NCBI GenBank assembly: GCA_948567375.1
Contig: OX419759.1
Span: forward strand, 49,194,593-49,258,592
Source: Lunularia cruciata
Lineage: Eukaryota > Streptophyta > Marchantiopsida > Lunulariales > Lunulariaceae
Length of the DNA: 64,000 nucleotides
Direction of reading: 5' to 3'
The position numbers and the translations under genes are program-made. The notes under the pieces were generated by a model. That model did not search any database. It was not told where the DNA came from and saw nothing but the letters and a program-made list of their open reading frames with translations. Shown one piece after another: positions 31,487 to 41,989 of this stretch. Within the stretch, counting starts at the first letter, position 1, and the number at the start of each line of letters is the position of its first letter.

Positions 31487-33017
31487 TTATGTTAGGGCCA
31501 GCATGGCTCCACTTGTCTGCAAAAGATCCTGAGTTGGGGCAAGGATCATTGGGGTACTCTGTACTCTTGGCGCTCTTGAGGAACTAGTTGGTCCTCCTTC
31601 TTTGAGTCTAGGCTTACTCACCATCATCTCCTTGGTTTTGACAATTTTAGGATGGGAGGTAAATTCCACAATGATGCTATTCAGGTCCAAGGACATCTAT
31701 CTCCTTGGTCCCTTACCTTTCTCCTCACTTGAAAGTCTCCTTTTACTCACCCAAGATGAAGATAGGACAATCTTGAGCACCGGTTCCTGAGGTGGAATTA
31801 CAACCTGGTGATTCTCTCCTTGAAGGACAACCAGAACCTAAACTATCCTATCTTTGTGTATTGGTGTTGGAGGAGGAGTCCTCTTTTGCAATCATGATAT
31901 AGAGACCTCATCCTTGTCAGCCACTATGGTGTTGCTTTATCAAGGCTGGCCTGGTCTGGCATGTCTAACTCTAACACCATTGTGAGAGTGGATTGAACCT
32001 CCACTCTTGCATCCTCTCTTCCTCCTACATGGTTAGAAAATACCTCTTTCTTGGAAAAGGAGTTTTCTTGCTCTAGAGGCACTAATTCCACAATTGGTGA
32101 AAGTTCTTGTTCTTGTTCTACTAGCACCATGGCTTCATTGGGAGTACCTTGTGAATCTTGTTTAGCTCTTCCACTTCTTCCCAATCACAATTCATCATTG
32201 GCTTAGGAAGCCTCCTCATCTAAAGAGTCCACTACTTAAAGGATTTGGTTTGTGTCTCTTTCTAGTCCTTGGTGGAATCACAATTGCCTCTCATTTTGAT
32301 GGTTCCTTCCTAAGCAGCCCTTGTCTATTAGTACACACTTACCATCTTTTGGTATTTGTTTAAAGCATCCTTGTACTTCATGATCTCTCCTTCATATCCC
32401 AATTGGCATTGATAATATCCCAAAGGATAGTCATGTGTCAAGAAGAGCTTCCTCTCTCCCTTCTGTAGTAGTCTAATCTTGATATAAAAATGCGCACAAA
32501 TATTGAGAGGAAAGTAGGTCCTCTTGTCATTTGCAATTGCTCTGTTAGTTTTCAAGTTCAATGATAGAACATCTTTGTCCAATTTGGTAGTTTTCCTTTG
32601 TGTAGCAGATGGAAGAAAGTTGCTTGCCCATTGTTCACATACATTGTCCGCAAGGATTTGAACAACTTCATGATCAAGGTTACCATGGTGTGCCAAGCAG
32701 GTCATGGTATCTTTGCACCTTCCAACCATTCCATGTCTTCTTGTATTTGAACAAGGACTCAAACTTCCTTGTTATTTCATTTTATGGTCAGGGTCAGTCT
32801 TGATTGAGGTGCATTGGCTTTAGCATTAACTAAGACCCAAGCACTTTTTCCAATGCTTCTTAGTCCAAAAAAACACATTTCCTCTCAAGTTAGAGAAGTT
32901 TGGGTTCTCCTTCTCCTTAATCTCTACTACCATTGAAAGGCATGCAAAATCCAAAATCCATAGTAGAAGTGTATATGTGTTGAATTTAGGTACTCTACAT
33001 AGCAAGTGTGTGCACAC
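31487..33017 (-). pseudogene. Unrecognised TE-borne protein relic
   Basis: Minus-strand frames at 33017-32826, 32762-32328, 32184-31924 and 31696-31487 read in order with stops between. They contain protein-like stretches (VVEIKEKENPNFSNL; RTYFPLNICAHFYIKIRLL; HDYPLGYYQCQLGYEGEIMK) followed by a Glu-rich linker. No zinc knuckle, protease or polymerase motif is visible. Position upstream of coiled-coil relics on the same strand suggests a single decayed gene. I do not recognise the family. Confidence 0.35.
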
Positions 33018-33652
33018 TTCTCTACTCCAAGCAATTGCAATGCAATGCCAATCTTCTTCATGGAAGACATCATGGTATGAAAGTGCATCTGATTCTCACT
33101 TCACACTCTCAATCTCTATCACACTCTCTCATAATCTCTTAAATTGCTTACAATTTCTAAGCTCTTCTTGCTCCTAAAATTTTCTCACCCACACAACTTC
33201 AAATGCTCCAAGAATGGATAGAGCATCAAGAAAATCCAATCAAACCTTGCTTCCCTATAGAGCACTACATTTGTACACTTTAATCAATCTATTTGAGATT
33301 TTAGCAGGCATTTTTGGTGAAGCATAGTGGTTTATACATGTGTCAAGTGGCACAAGGACTGATGGAGACCATAACTAGTTCTTTATTCTACATGTCAACT
33401 CCTCTTTAAGCCAGAATTTGAAGTATTTTTGACTAATGGTGGCCTCCAATATATCATCTCACACTCATGTTTATGATACCTTTGACTCAAACATCAACTC
33501 CCCTCTCCATGTGACTCTTTAGGAACTTTTTGTGGTGATTGAGGTATAAGCTATACTTTATATCTCCAAATATCATACTACTCAACATGATATGCTATTT
33601 AAGGAAAAAAAACAGAAAATCCATCTAAGGAAACATCAGGTAGGCTGTTACA

Positions 33653-34320
33653 AAATGAATATTCATTTTGTTAGGGGTAAGAATTAGTGTTGTGTCCAAT
33701 GTTGATGTGTGGAGTGGTAATATTTGTTATTGTAGGATGCAAATAAGTATGGATCAAACTTGTAACCATGTGAATTATCAATGCACAAGAAGGTCGGGAT
33801 CTTGCCATGACATGACATGTAAAAAAAATCACCTATATGGGCGGATTTGAATACAAGGGGCAAGTGCAACTTGTTTAAGAACCATCAATTTGTGTCTTGG
33901 ATTGTGGTTATATTCCTAGAGATATTTAGTCCTTCAAACAGTTCCAAACACCCAATAAGACTAATTTTAATAAGAGTCTAGCCCGTGCTAGAGTCGCAAA
34001 AGAGCATTGTATTGGAATTTTGAAAGCTAGATGGCATTTGCTCAAAGAAATAAGATTCAACTAAATGAACCTAAAAAGAATGTGGATCTGTCAAGATGGG
34101 TGAAAATATATTTATTCTTCATAAATTTTTGATTAACTGGGCAGATAATTGGGTAGAAGAAGACTTGAATGATTTGGATTTAGATATAGGAAATGAAGAG
34201 CAAAGTATGGACCAAGTAACCTCAAAGTATCATGGAGAGAACAAAGAAAAAACAAGAAATTATGTTATGCAAAATTTTTTGGCCTCTCTAAGATCTCAAT
34301 CAATGTGATATGTTTTATGA
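33653..34320 (+). pseudogene. PIF/Harbinger transposase, second half (split gene)
   Basis: This resumes the reading broken at 28157. An intron-like stretch (GTAAG near 33676) is followed by coding blocks. The C-terminal Harbinger block is clear at about 33970-34060: NKSLARARVAKEHCIGILKA followed by RWHLLKEIR, containing the third catalytic acidic residue (Glu in KEH). Alignment with 49480-49960 supports the join. Stops and shifts are frequent, so it is a pseudogene. Confidence 0.75.
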
Positions 34321-34929
34321 CCTTCCAATCAATGTAATATCTTTGATGGACTTTGAGTGAGTTATGACTCAACCAACTCTATTTGATGGACTTTGAGGGT
34401 GTTTGATGAACTTGGACTGAGTAATATTACACTTGGGGGCTTGGTTTAATTGTAGACACATTTGGCTTTATTAAATTAGCATGGTAAACATAGTGTTGTT
34501 TCATGGGATGCATGGACATCTACACAAGTGGTGTGAATGCACAAAGTGAGTATTTTGGGAAAAGTAAGTGAGTATTTTGGTAGAAGCAAGAAGTGAGGAA
34601 ATGAGTGAGAAGTTGTGAACACATGAACTCTAGAGCAATGAGTGATTAATTTGAGAATGCATGATGTTTAGAGTATATGGAGTTTAGGAAATATCCAAAT
34701 GGTTAGAAGAGAAAAGAATATAGTTGCAATATCATTGGTGGTTGAAGGGACATGAAGAGAAGAGAAGCTAATGTACATCAATAGAAAAGAGAAATGAGGA
34801 TGAGAAGTGAGGGAGAATTAGGGAAGAGATGAAGAGTATGTGTTAAAATCTGGAGAGTTTAAGTTAATTCAAGAGAGAACTTGAGTTTTTGGGAGAAATA
34901 GATGGCATAGGATTTCATAGGATTTTGAC
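34321..34929. other. AT-rich interval, 3' of Harbinger relic
   Basis: A simple repeat of TTTGATGGACTTTGAG-like words occurs at 34345-34415. No coding signal is visible and no TIR could be identified. Confidence 0.35.
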
Positions 34930-34984
34930 CGCTAGTGGAACCAAAATGGAAGTAATTGAGATAGAGAAATAAGGATGTGCAGAT

Positions 34985-35192
34985 GATATTGACTGTTAGC
35001 CAAGGAGAGAGGAATAAATTTGAGAGAAATAAGGAAGAGTGACAGAGGAAAGAATTTTTTCAAAGAGGACAAAGAGAGGATAAATTTGAAGTTGATAGAA
35101 ATTAGGAAGAGTGAAACATGGAAAAATTTGATAGAAACAAGGAAGAGGGAAAGAGGAAAGAATTTTTTCAAAGGAGACAAAGAGAGGACAAA
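34985..35192. repeat. Purine-rich tandem repeat (about 110-bp units), left part
   Basis: Units contain AAAGAATTTTTTCAAAG, AGAGAGGATAAATTTGAAG and GATAGAAA; the unit recurs about every 110 bp. The repeat is interrupted by the chromovirus after 35192 and resumes at 40872. The minus-strand frame over it is a by-product of the repeat. Confidence 0.7.
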
Positions 35193-35617
35193 TGTAAAAG
35201 ACCAAAACCAAGAAGAGAAATATGAGAATGTAAACTCACCTTGGGACACTTGAATGAGTGAAAACTCTGAATGCCTAGCATGAGCTTTGGCTTTGGTATT
35301 TATAGGTAGCATACAAGGCCCTTGAGAAGCTTCTCAAGAAGCTTCCTCAAGCCGCTTTCTTAGAGTGCAAGCCAAGTTAGCTAGGAAGCTTCTCAAGAAG
35401 TTTCCTTCCAGAAGTCGCCTTCTTAGCATGCAAGCTAAGCTAGTTGGAAGCTTCTAGAAGCTTCCTTCTAGAAGCTACTTACTTAAGGTGTAAGCTAAGC
35501 TAACCGGGAAGCTTCCCAAGAAGCTTCCTAGATACTTTTGGAATATTCTAGGCTACTTTGTCTTATGTGCTACTTTGTAAGCCCGACTACTTTGTCGCTA
35601 AACTCCATATTGTTACA
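35193..35617 (-). repeat. 3' LTR of the chromovirus
   Basis: The 425-bp repeat starts TGTAAAAGACC and ends ATTGTTACA on the + strand. It is rich in AGCTTC palindromic words (AAGCTTCTAGAAGCTTCC). It matches 40418-40866 apart from about eleven substitutions and one 24-bp indel. Confidence 0.93.
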
Positions 35618-36511
35618 TATTCCACCGCCACTAGTTGGTGACGTCCTTGTCGCCAGCGAAGCTTCGAATTCTTGGATGGCCGTCTGTGCATTCTGGAGGT
35701 GGGAAAGAGGCTCCGAGGTGGCATCATGAAGGGGATACCCTTTCCAAAGGACCTTGTACTCCGTATGTTGGCAACGGCCTTGTTGGATATGGCAACGCGC
35801 AAGGATACGATCAACTTCGTACTCCTCATGATCATTGATAGGGACAGGAAGAGGGGGAGGTTGGACTCGAGAGGAAAAGGAAGAGGGGTTAGGAACAAAG
35901 GGTTTAAACTTGGAAACATGAAAGACAGGATGGATACATATGTGACAAGGTAAGGCAAGACGATAAGCAACAGGAGAGACAATTTGGGTGATATCAAAGG
36001 GTCCTATCCAATTAGGGGCAAGTTTACAAACTTGGGTATCAAGTGGGAGAGGGAGGTTACTGGAGGATAGCATGACTTTATCACCAACTTCAAAGGTGAG
36101 ATCACGATGATGGTGGTCCGCATATTTTTTTTGGTGATTCTGAGCAACAAGGAGGTGAGACTTGGCTTGTTGGAGCGATTGGGATATAGTGGTCAAGAAG
36201 GTGGAAGTATGAGGAACTTGAGATGGAGGGGGAGCAAGAAGAGAATCTAGAACAAGCGGATCTTGACCAAAATTGAGAAAGAAGGGAGAAAATCCGGTGC
36301 TTGCCTGTTTGGAATTATTGTAGGCAAATTCTACAACTGCAAGACATTCATCCCAATTAGTATGGTGGACATTGACAAAGGCCCGCAAGATATCCTCCAA
36401 TGTACGATTTGCACATTTGGTTTGTCCATCAGTTTGAGGATGATAGGCCGTGGACAAAGCAAGCTTGGTGCCGAGTATTTGGAAGAGTGCTTGCCAAAAC
36501 TTACCGGTAAA
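35570..36511 (-). pseudogene. Chromovirus integrase core end and chromodomain
   Basis: The frame 36457-35570 is open for 295 codons. It starts with the integrase block STAYHPQTDGQTK, in which the catalytic Glu of the usual DGQTE is Lys. It continues through the GPF/Y-type module (IGPFDITQIV, with PVAYRLALP) and ends in a chromodomain (about 35640-35800: EYEVDRILARC, then EYKVLWKGYPLHDATSEPL). One aromatic cage position, usually Trp in ATWEP, is Ser. The frame runs past the chromodomain into the LTR. Chromodomains bind modified histone H3 and guide integration to heterochromatin. Upstream a frame break and SNCDP for SDRDP damage the second catalytic Asp region. Confidence 0.85.
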
Positions 36512-37426
36512 TCAAGGATCACAGTTAGAGATGAGTACACGTGGCATCCCATGATGCTTGAAGACATTGTCGAAGTAGATTTGTGCTAAGGTTGGGGCAT
36601 CCACGGTATCACAGGTTGGTGCCAAGTGGATTTGCTTACTAAGCTTATCCACAAACACCACAATTGCGGTGTGTCCTTGTTTTGTCTTTGGCAAGGATGT
36701 GATGAGATCCAAGCTCACATGCTCCCAACGAGCGGATGGAATGGCAAGTGGTTGAAAGAGTCCACTTGGCTTCTGGTTATTGGCCTTGTTACGTTGGCAT
36801 CTCTCACACAATCTGATAAATTCTTGAACATCTCGTGTCATGTTGGGCCACCACCATTGACGTTGGAGGGTTCCCAAGGTCTTGTCCACACCCATGTGAC
36901 CAGCAATGGGTAAATCATGGGCTTCTTGAAGACGCACAAGTTGAAGATCACCTTTGGCTGGAACATAGATCCGGTCTGCATGGAATAGAAGGCCTTCCTT
37001 GAAGGAGAAGGTGTTGTACTCCTTGTCACCTATTGTTAGATGACCATGTACCATGTGGAAGAAGGGATCTTGTTGTAGAGCTAACCGAAACTCGTTATGG
37101 ATCTTGGGGTCAATTGACACCGTCGTAATTGCTACCGCAATGAGAGGAAGGGACTTCAAATCAGGTCGTTGTGATAAAGCATCAGGGATGACATAGAACC
37201 GACCTGGTTTGTACTCAAGTTTGATGTCGAACAATTGAAGTTGCTCTTCCCATCGATGATGTCGACTCTTCATGTGCTTTAGGTGTAAGGTCTGCAACAA
37301 TGGCTTGTGATCAGTTTGCATGATCACTTGTTTCCCCAAGAGATAATGCCTCCATACCTTGGTGGCATATACCATTGCAAGTTGTTCCCGATCTCGAGCA
37401 GAGTAATTTCTTTTAGCTGTATTTAG
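36512..37426 (-). pseudogene. Chromovirus RNase H end and integrase N-terminus
   Basis: The 287-codon frame 37375-36512 covers the rest of RNase H (TDHKPLLQTL, then VIPDALSQRP). It continues with the integrase zinc-binding region (HMGVDKTLGTL, then CERCQRNK) and the first catalytic Asp block (VSLDLITSLP). It ends at a stop inside the second Asp block. The fragment lacks a start of its own and belonged to a polyprotein. Confidence 0.85.
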
Positions 37427-38722
37427 TCAGCGAGACACAAAGGCAATGGGATGTAGCCCATCTGGAAATTCTTGTTGCAACACAACTCCAATTGCAAAGT
37501 TAGAAGCATCAAAATCAACCACACAAGGCAGTTGAGGATCATATGGTTGAAGAATGGGTCTTGAAGACACCATATGTTTCATCTTCTGGAATGCTTCTTC
37601 ATGTTTGGTGTTCCATTGGAAGCTCAAGTTCTTTCCCAAGAGGTCAGTCAATGGTGCAACCACATGGGCATAATAATGGATGAACCACCGGTAAAAACTG
37701 GCCAATCCATTGAATGCCCGTACTTCTGTAGCATCCTTTGGGGTAGGCCAATCAGTAATGCCCTTGATCTTCTCTTCCTCCATCTTGATCCCCTCTAATG
37801 AGATCTTATGACCCAAGAAGGTAACCTTCTTCTGCCAAAAAGCACACTTCAACTTCTTGTAGTAAAATTTCCATTGTCATAGTCGTCTTAGGACTTCTCG
37901 CACATGATTCATATGTTCTACCTCTGTCTTGCTATAGATTAAGATATCATCCAAGAACACCACCATTGATCGATCCAATAGTCCATCCAACACCTGATGC
38001 ATTTGATCCATGAAGACTGTTGGAGCACTAGTGAGTCCAAAAGGTAGAACTCTCCACTGAAAATGTCCATACCTTGTGCAAAAGGCAGTCTTTTTCACAT
38101 CCTCTCTATCAATCGGAATTTGCCAATAGCCGCTATGAAGATCCAACTTGGAAAAGTAACGTGCTCCATTCAATTGATCAAGTAAGTCATCGATCCGGGG
38201 CAAGGGATATGCATTCTTCACGGTTTGCTTATTGAGCCCACGGTAATCAATACAGAAACGAAGTCCTCCATCCTTCTTTGCAACAAATAGTACTGGTGCT
38301 CCCCAAGGAGAGGTACTATGTCGTATGAAATCCTTCTCCAACAACTCTGTAAGTGTTGTTTGCAACTCCTCTAACTCCTTTGGTGAGAGCCGATAGATTG
38401 GTCTACTCACGAGAGTACTCCTTGGCAATAACTTGATCTTGAAGGGCATACCTCAATTGGAGTGTAATCCCTTTGGCAGATCATCCGGAAACACATTTGC
38501 AAACTCTTGAACTATCCAATCAACCATTGCTTGATGTGACACTTGGTCCTCCTCAGATTGTTCTTGTGCAATCGGCTTGATCCACACCACGAATATAGAC
38601 TTATCTTCCTCCAAAGCTTGCTCTATGGCTACTTCCTTAACAAACTTCCCTTCTAGGGACTCATCTCTTCCAAGCATGCTCCATGGTTGCCTTCCTAGCA
38701 AACTTCCCATCTTGGGACTCAT
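37427..38722 (-). pseudogene. Chromovirus reverse transcriptase and RNase H start
   Basis: The RT reads [15 protein letters not shown], then [14 protein letters not shown], then [10 protein letters not shown], then the catalytic box [10 protein letters not shown] (38449-37877). After one stop at 37874-37876, connection and RNase H follow (FLGHKISLEGI, then VVDFDASNFAIG; 37852-37427). The pre-RT segment 38722-38453 contains KEVAIEQALEEDKSIF and DWIVQEFANVFPDDLP. Stops at 38450-38452, 37874-37876 and 37424-37426 break the frame. The DD pair of the active site is intact. Confidence 0.87.
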
Positions 38723-38777
38723 CTCCCTTCCAAATTTGCTCTATGGCTACCTTCTCGACAAACTTCCCATCTTGGGA

Positions 38778-39128
38778 CTAACTATTCTTAGGTGTCTTAC
38801 TCAGAGGTGCCATACAACCTAATCGGACATTTTGACCTTGGTGTTGTAATTGAATTTGGCGTCGGGTCCAATCAAATTGAACATTATGACATTCAAGCCA
38901 AGGTAGACCCAGAATGATATCATAGTGTAGAGGTGCCACTACAAACCTCATACACTCCAAATACTCCTTCTCAATCTTGAAGGTAATAAGATGCAAGGTG
39001 CGGAATGCAGAACCCTTTCTACCATCCGCCATCATCAAACTACTTCCAATCACTGGCTTGATAGGAATACCCAATTCCTTTGCTACTTGCATAGACATGC
39101 AATTCTTTGAACTTCCAGAATCAACCAA
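38778..39128 (-). pseudogene. Chromovirus aspartic protease
   Basis: The frame holds VDSGSSKNCMS, the D-S-G active-site triad typical of Ty3/gypsy proteases, and the later ILGLPWLECHN strand (usual ILGMDWL). It is separated from gag by a frameshift between 39129 and 39243 and from the RT by a stop at 38775-38777. Confidence 0.82.
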
Positions 39129-39243
39129 AATCCTACAACCCTATTAGATATCATACCTTGCAAGTGAAGCAGACTTGCATAGGTCAAGCCTTCAATCCCA
39201 TTGGAACTAATCAAGCTCCTAGTAGGTGGCTCAAAATCTCCTA

Positions 39244-40146
39244 CTAGGATTCCTTGTTTCCGTGATCATTCCGCTCCACAACCTCCACTTGGGCAACTTG
39301 TCGAGGTCGTCCATTCTTAAGTGGACATTCAGCAATGCAATGCCCCAACTGGCAACAATAAAAACAACCACCATTTTGTCGCAGTTTCTCCCTATCTGCC
39401 ATGCCTAGTGGTCTTTGTTGAATTGCATCAATCTCCATTGGTGCTGGCTCCTCCACTTATGTGTAGTGTATTGGTAGGCTTTGTGGGGGTCGAAGTTGAG
39501 ACCAAGTTGTTGCCACCAAGGAATCAAAACATTTGGCCAACCGCATGGCTTCCTCCAAGTGTTGTGGCTCTTGCATGGTTACCTCTAATTTGGTTCTTGC
39601 CTTCAAGCCCCTCACGAATCGATCCAAAGCTTCACCTTCCAAAATGTCTGGAATTTGCATGATGGTGTTTTGGAACTGCGTGATGTAACTTCTTATAGAG
39701 CCAATCTGTTTCAACTCTGCCAACTTATCCCGTGCAGCTCGTGTGGCATGTATAGCTTGGAATCGACTGATTATTTCACTCTTGAATTCTGCCCATGTCA
39801 AGATCAGTGCAACCATTTGTTGTTTGGCTCGCTCCACTCGAAATCTCCACCATAGTTTTGCTACTCCATCCAATTGGCTAGAAGCCAAGAGAATCTGTTT
39901 TTGCTCATCTTGTAGATTGGTAGCTTCAAAATAACATTCACAATCAAACACAAAATTCTCCACTGCACCCAAGAGATTCTTGCCTTCAAATACCTTGGGT
40001 TTAGGGAATCTGATCCGATCTTCTCCTTCTTGAATTGGTACTCTCTCCACTTGCTCTTGTTGTCGAAGATCTCGTTCATCCAACAATCAAGTAAGGTGCT
40101 CGATTTGTTGTTGCATAGCAAGGATAACATCAGGTATTGCCGCCAT
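39244..40146 (-). pseudogene. Chromovirus gag with zinc knuckle
   Basis: The frame starts at an ATG at 40146 and runs to 39244 with in-frame stops at 40088-40090 and 39457-39459. The central part is a Retrotrans_gag domain (WWRFRVERAKQ, then TWAEFKSEIISRF, then LKQIGSIRSYITQFQ, then FVRGLKARTKLEV). After the second stop comes the CCHC knuckle CFYCCQLGHCIAEC. Gag forms the particle and binds the RNA. Two stops abolish it in this copy. Confidence 0.87.
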
Positions 40147-40179
40147 GGTTGCTCCTCTATCACACCACTCCCAATCTAT

Positions 40180-40395
40180 CTAATTTATTAACACATAAAA
40201 ACAGCACGTCCACCGTTCTCCATAAGTTACAACCGGAAGCACCAAGGGTTCCTCAGATATGGTGGTCATATGCAGAAAATCTTGTCCAAAGTGTGAGGTG
40301 ATGAACTGTGTGAAACGATGCTTGGGTAGTATTTGGACACAAAAATCCCAATGGTTTGGTGGAAGTGGATTTGGTGGTCCATAAATTCCATCCAT
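40180..40395 (-). CDS. Short leader ORF between primer site and gag of the chromovirus
   Basis: A 71-residue frame begins six bases after the primer site (MDGIYGPPNPLPPNHWDF). The start of the diverged + strand copy at 23.78 kb keeps 15 of the first 18 residues. Beyond the first 50 residues similarity fades and that copy has a stop. No domain is recognised. It may be translated, or the conservation may reflect an RNA element next to the primer site. Confidence 0.4.
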   Translation of the reverse strand: MDGIYGPPNPLPPNHWDFCVQILPKHRFTQFITSHFGQDFLHMTTISEEPLVLPVVTYGERWTCCFYVLIN

Positions 40396-40400
40396 CCCAT

Positions 40401-40416
40401 TCCTGCTCTGATACCA
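40401..40416 (-). other. Primer binding site, initiator tRNA-Met type
   Basis: The + strand TCCTGCTCTGATACCA equals the 3' end of plant initiator tRNA-Met (CTCTGATACCA) with one base missing further in. It lies one base from the 5' LTR. Confidence 0.88.
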
Positions 40417-40417
40417 A

Positions 40418-40866
40418 TGTAAAAGACCGAAACTGAGGAGAGAAATAGGAGAATGGAAACTCACATTGGGACACTTGAATGAGTGAAAACTCTGAATGCC
40501 TAGCATGAGCTTTGGCTTTGGTATTTATAGGTAGCATACAAGGCCCTTGAGAAGCTTCTCAAGAAGCTTCCTCAAGCCGCTTTCTTAGAGTGCAAGCCAA
40601 GTTAGCTAGGAAGCTTCTCAAGAAGTTTCCTTCTAGAAGCCGCCTTCTTGGCATGCAAGCTAAGCTAGTTGGAAGCTTCTAGAAGCTTCCTTCTAGAAGC
40701 TACTTACTTAAGGTGTAAGCTAAGCTAACCGAGAAGCTTCCCAAGAAGCTTCCTAGATACTTTTGGAATATTCTAGGCTACTTTGTCTTATGTGCTACTT
40801 TGTAAGCCCGACTACTTTGTCGCTAAACTCCCGACTAACTTCGTCGCTAAACTCCATATTGTTACA
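40418..40866 (-). repeat. 5' LTR of the chromovirus
   Basis: 449 bp; same ends as 35193-35617. A 24-bp tandem duplication of the CGACTAC…CGCTAAACTC stretch near 40810-40850 is unique to this copy. The outer edge meets the duplication ACAAA (40867-40871). Confidence 0.93.
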
Positions 40867-40871
40867 ACAAA

Positions 40872-41170
40872 TTTGAAGTTGATAGAAACTGGGAAGAGGG
40901 AAACATGGAGGAAAAATTCAAAATTGAGAGAAACTAGATGAGGGTAACACAAAGGATGGTTTTTGAAGAGAGGAAGGAAGGAGAGAGGACAAGAAGGACA
41001 TTTAGCAAAGAGCAGAAAAAAGGAGGACAAGGGTTAGAAAGCCATTTGTAGAGAGCCAAAACCATTCATTCATGCTTGCAGACCGCTAGCATTTCATATA
41101 GAGAAGAGGGGAGAGAGGTTAGAGTGTGAGGATTGGGAAAGGAGCAAGCATTTTGAGGAGAGAAGACAAG
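40872..41170. repeat. Purine-rich tandem repeat, right part
   Basis: This continues the repeat that ends at 35192: TTTGAAGTTGATAGAAACTG follows the target duplication and matches the word in the left part. Farther right it becomes a general GA-rich stretch. Confidence 0.6.
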
Positions 41171-41989
41171 GTGAAGGAATTAGGAAGAGAGAGAATGAAA
41201 GCATTTTATAGTACCAGAGGTGATGTGAGATAGAAATTGAGGGGTATAGAAGAGAGATTGAAATTGAACATATGGAGGAGATATCTGAAGGACCAGGCTG
41301 ATCAAGTTTCATACCATTGTTTATTACATGCCATACATGAAATGGTATTGGTTGGATAAAAATCAAATCCAAGGAGCAACAAAGTCCATTCAAGAAATTG
41401 ATTGGGATGCTCTTGGATTGAAAATAGCTTGGTATTGAGTATCCAAAACCGCATGTAATTGATAAACAAATTTCTCTCAAAACATGTTTTGCTGATTGCC
41501 CAATTTTGAATGTCTACTTCCAAATTTGAATGAAATCAAAATTGAAATGACTTGAATTTGACTATCAAGCATGCAAACCATGCAGCAAGCAAACCCTAAA
41601 TATGGATGCCATTCAAGCCTACTTGCATGGGCCATGCAAACCAATGCATATTGTGCAAACCATGTTGTGCAACTCGTACAACCAAGTTTGCATGGCAACC
41701 ATGGTTTGTACGGTTGTGGTGCTTGGTTTGCACAACTATGGTGATTAGGTTTGCACAGCCCAAAGAATGTGAGTTTAGGTTTTGACAACAATTTTGTACA
41801 TGGAATTTGGAATATGGAGATGGTAAATATTGACATATTTGTGTGTTGACATGTTTGTAAATAGTAGTGTGCACGGATTTTGCACGCACTTGGGAGAGAG
41901 ACATTCATAGAGGGAGAGATTTTGTTCTCACCACAACTATGATTCATCATGCATTTTTTTTGCCAGTGGGTACTACAGAAAGGAGGAAG
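41171..41989. other. Interval with scattered GCAAACC/CATGCAA words
   Basis: Positions 41565-41760 repeat the words CATGCAAACC and TTGCATGG in an irregular way. The minus-strand open frames over this stretch follow from that repetition. No gene is recognised. Confidence 0.35.

Larger units (their letters stand above)
28158..33652. mobile_element. About 5.5 kb of foreign DNA inserted in the Harbinger gene, probably a decayed LTR element
   Basis: The flanks (28157 and 33653) join to a continuous Harbinger transposase reading by comparison with the copy at 49.5 kb, so everything between is an insertion. It starts TGTGACAACCC and ends CTGTTACA, which looks like LTR termini, but I could not align the two ends as LTRs or find a clear target duplication. 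The content is minus-strand relics of an unrecognised coiled-coil protein (separate entries). No RT, integrase or transposase was recognised inside. More than one nested insertion is possible. Confidence 0.5.
35193..40866 (-). mobile_element. Complete but decayed chromovirus (Ty3/gypsy with chromodomain)
   Basis: LTRs at 35193-35617 (425 bp) and 40418-40866 (449 bp) differ by roughly a dozen substitutions and a 24-bp tandem duplication in the right LTR. The 5-bp target duplication ACAAA lies at 35188-35192 and 40867-40871. The primer site pairs with initiator tRNA-Met. Gag, protease, RT, RNase H, integrase and a chromodomain follow in that order, interrupted by several stops and frameshifts. 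The element inserted into a purine-rich tandem repeat. The LTR divergence indicates a clearly older insertion than the element at 1746-9555. It can no longer encode its own proteins. Confidence 0.93.

Noticed and set aside
28158..33652. Calling the insert a complete LTR element with defined LTRs
   Set aside because: The ends look like TG..CA termini, but the first and last several hundred bases do not align with each other by eye and no target duplication was found.
34932..35312. 126-residue minus-strand frame with repeated Leu/Phe/Ser-rich units
   Set aside because: It is the translation of a purine-rich tandem repeat and runs into an LTR.
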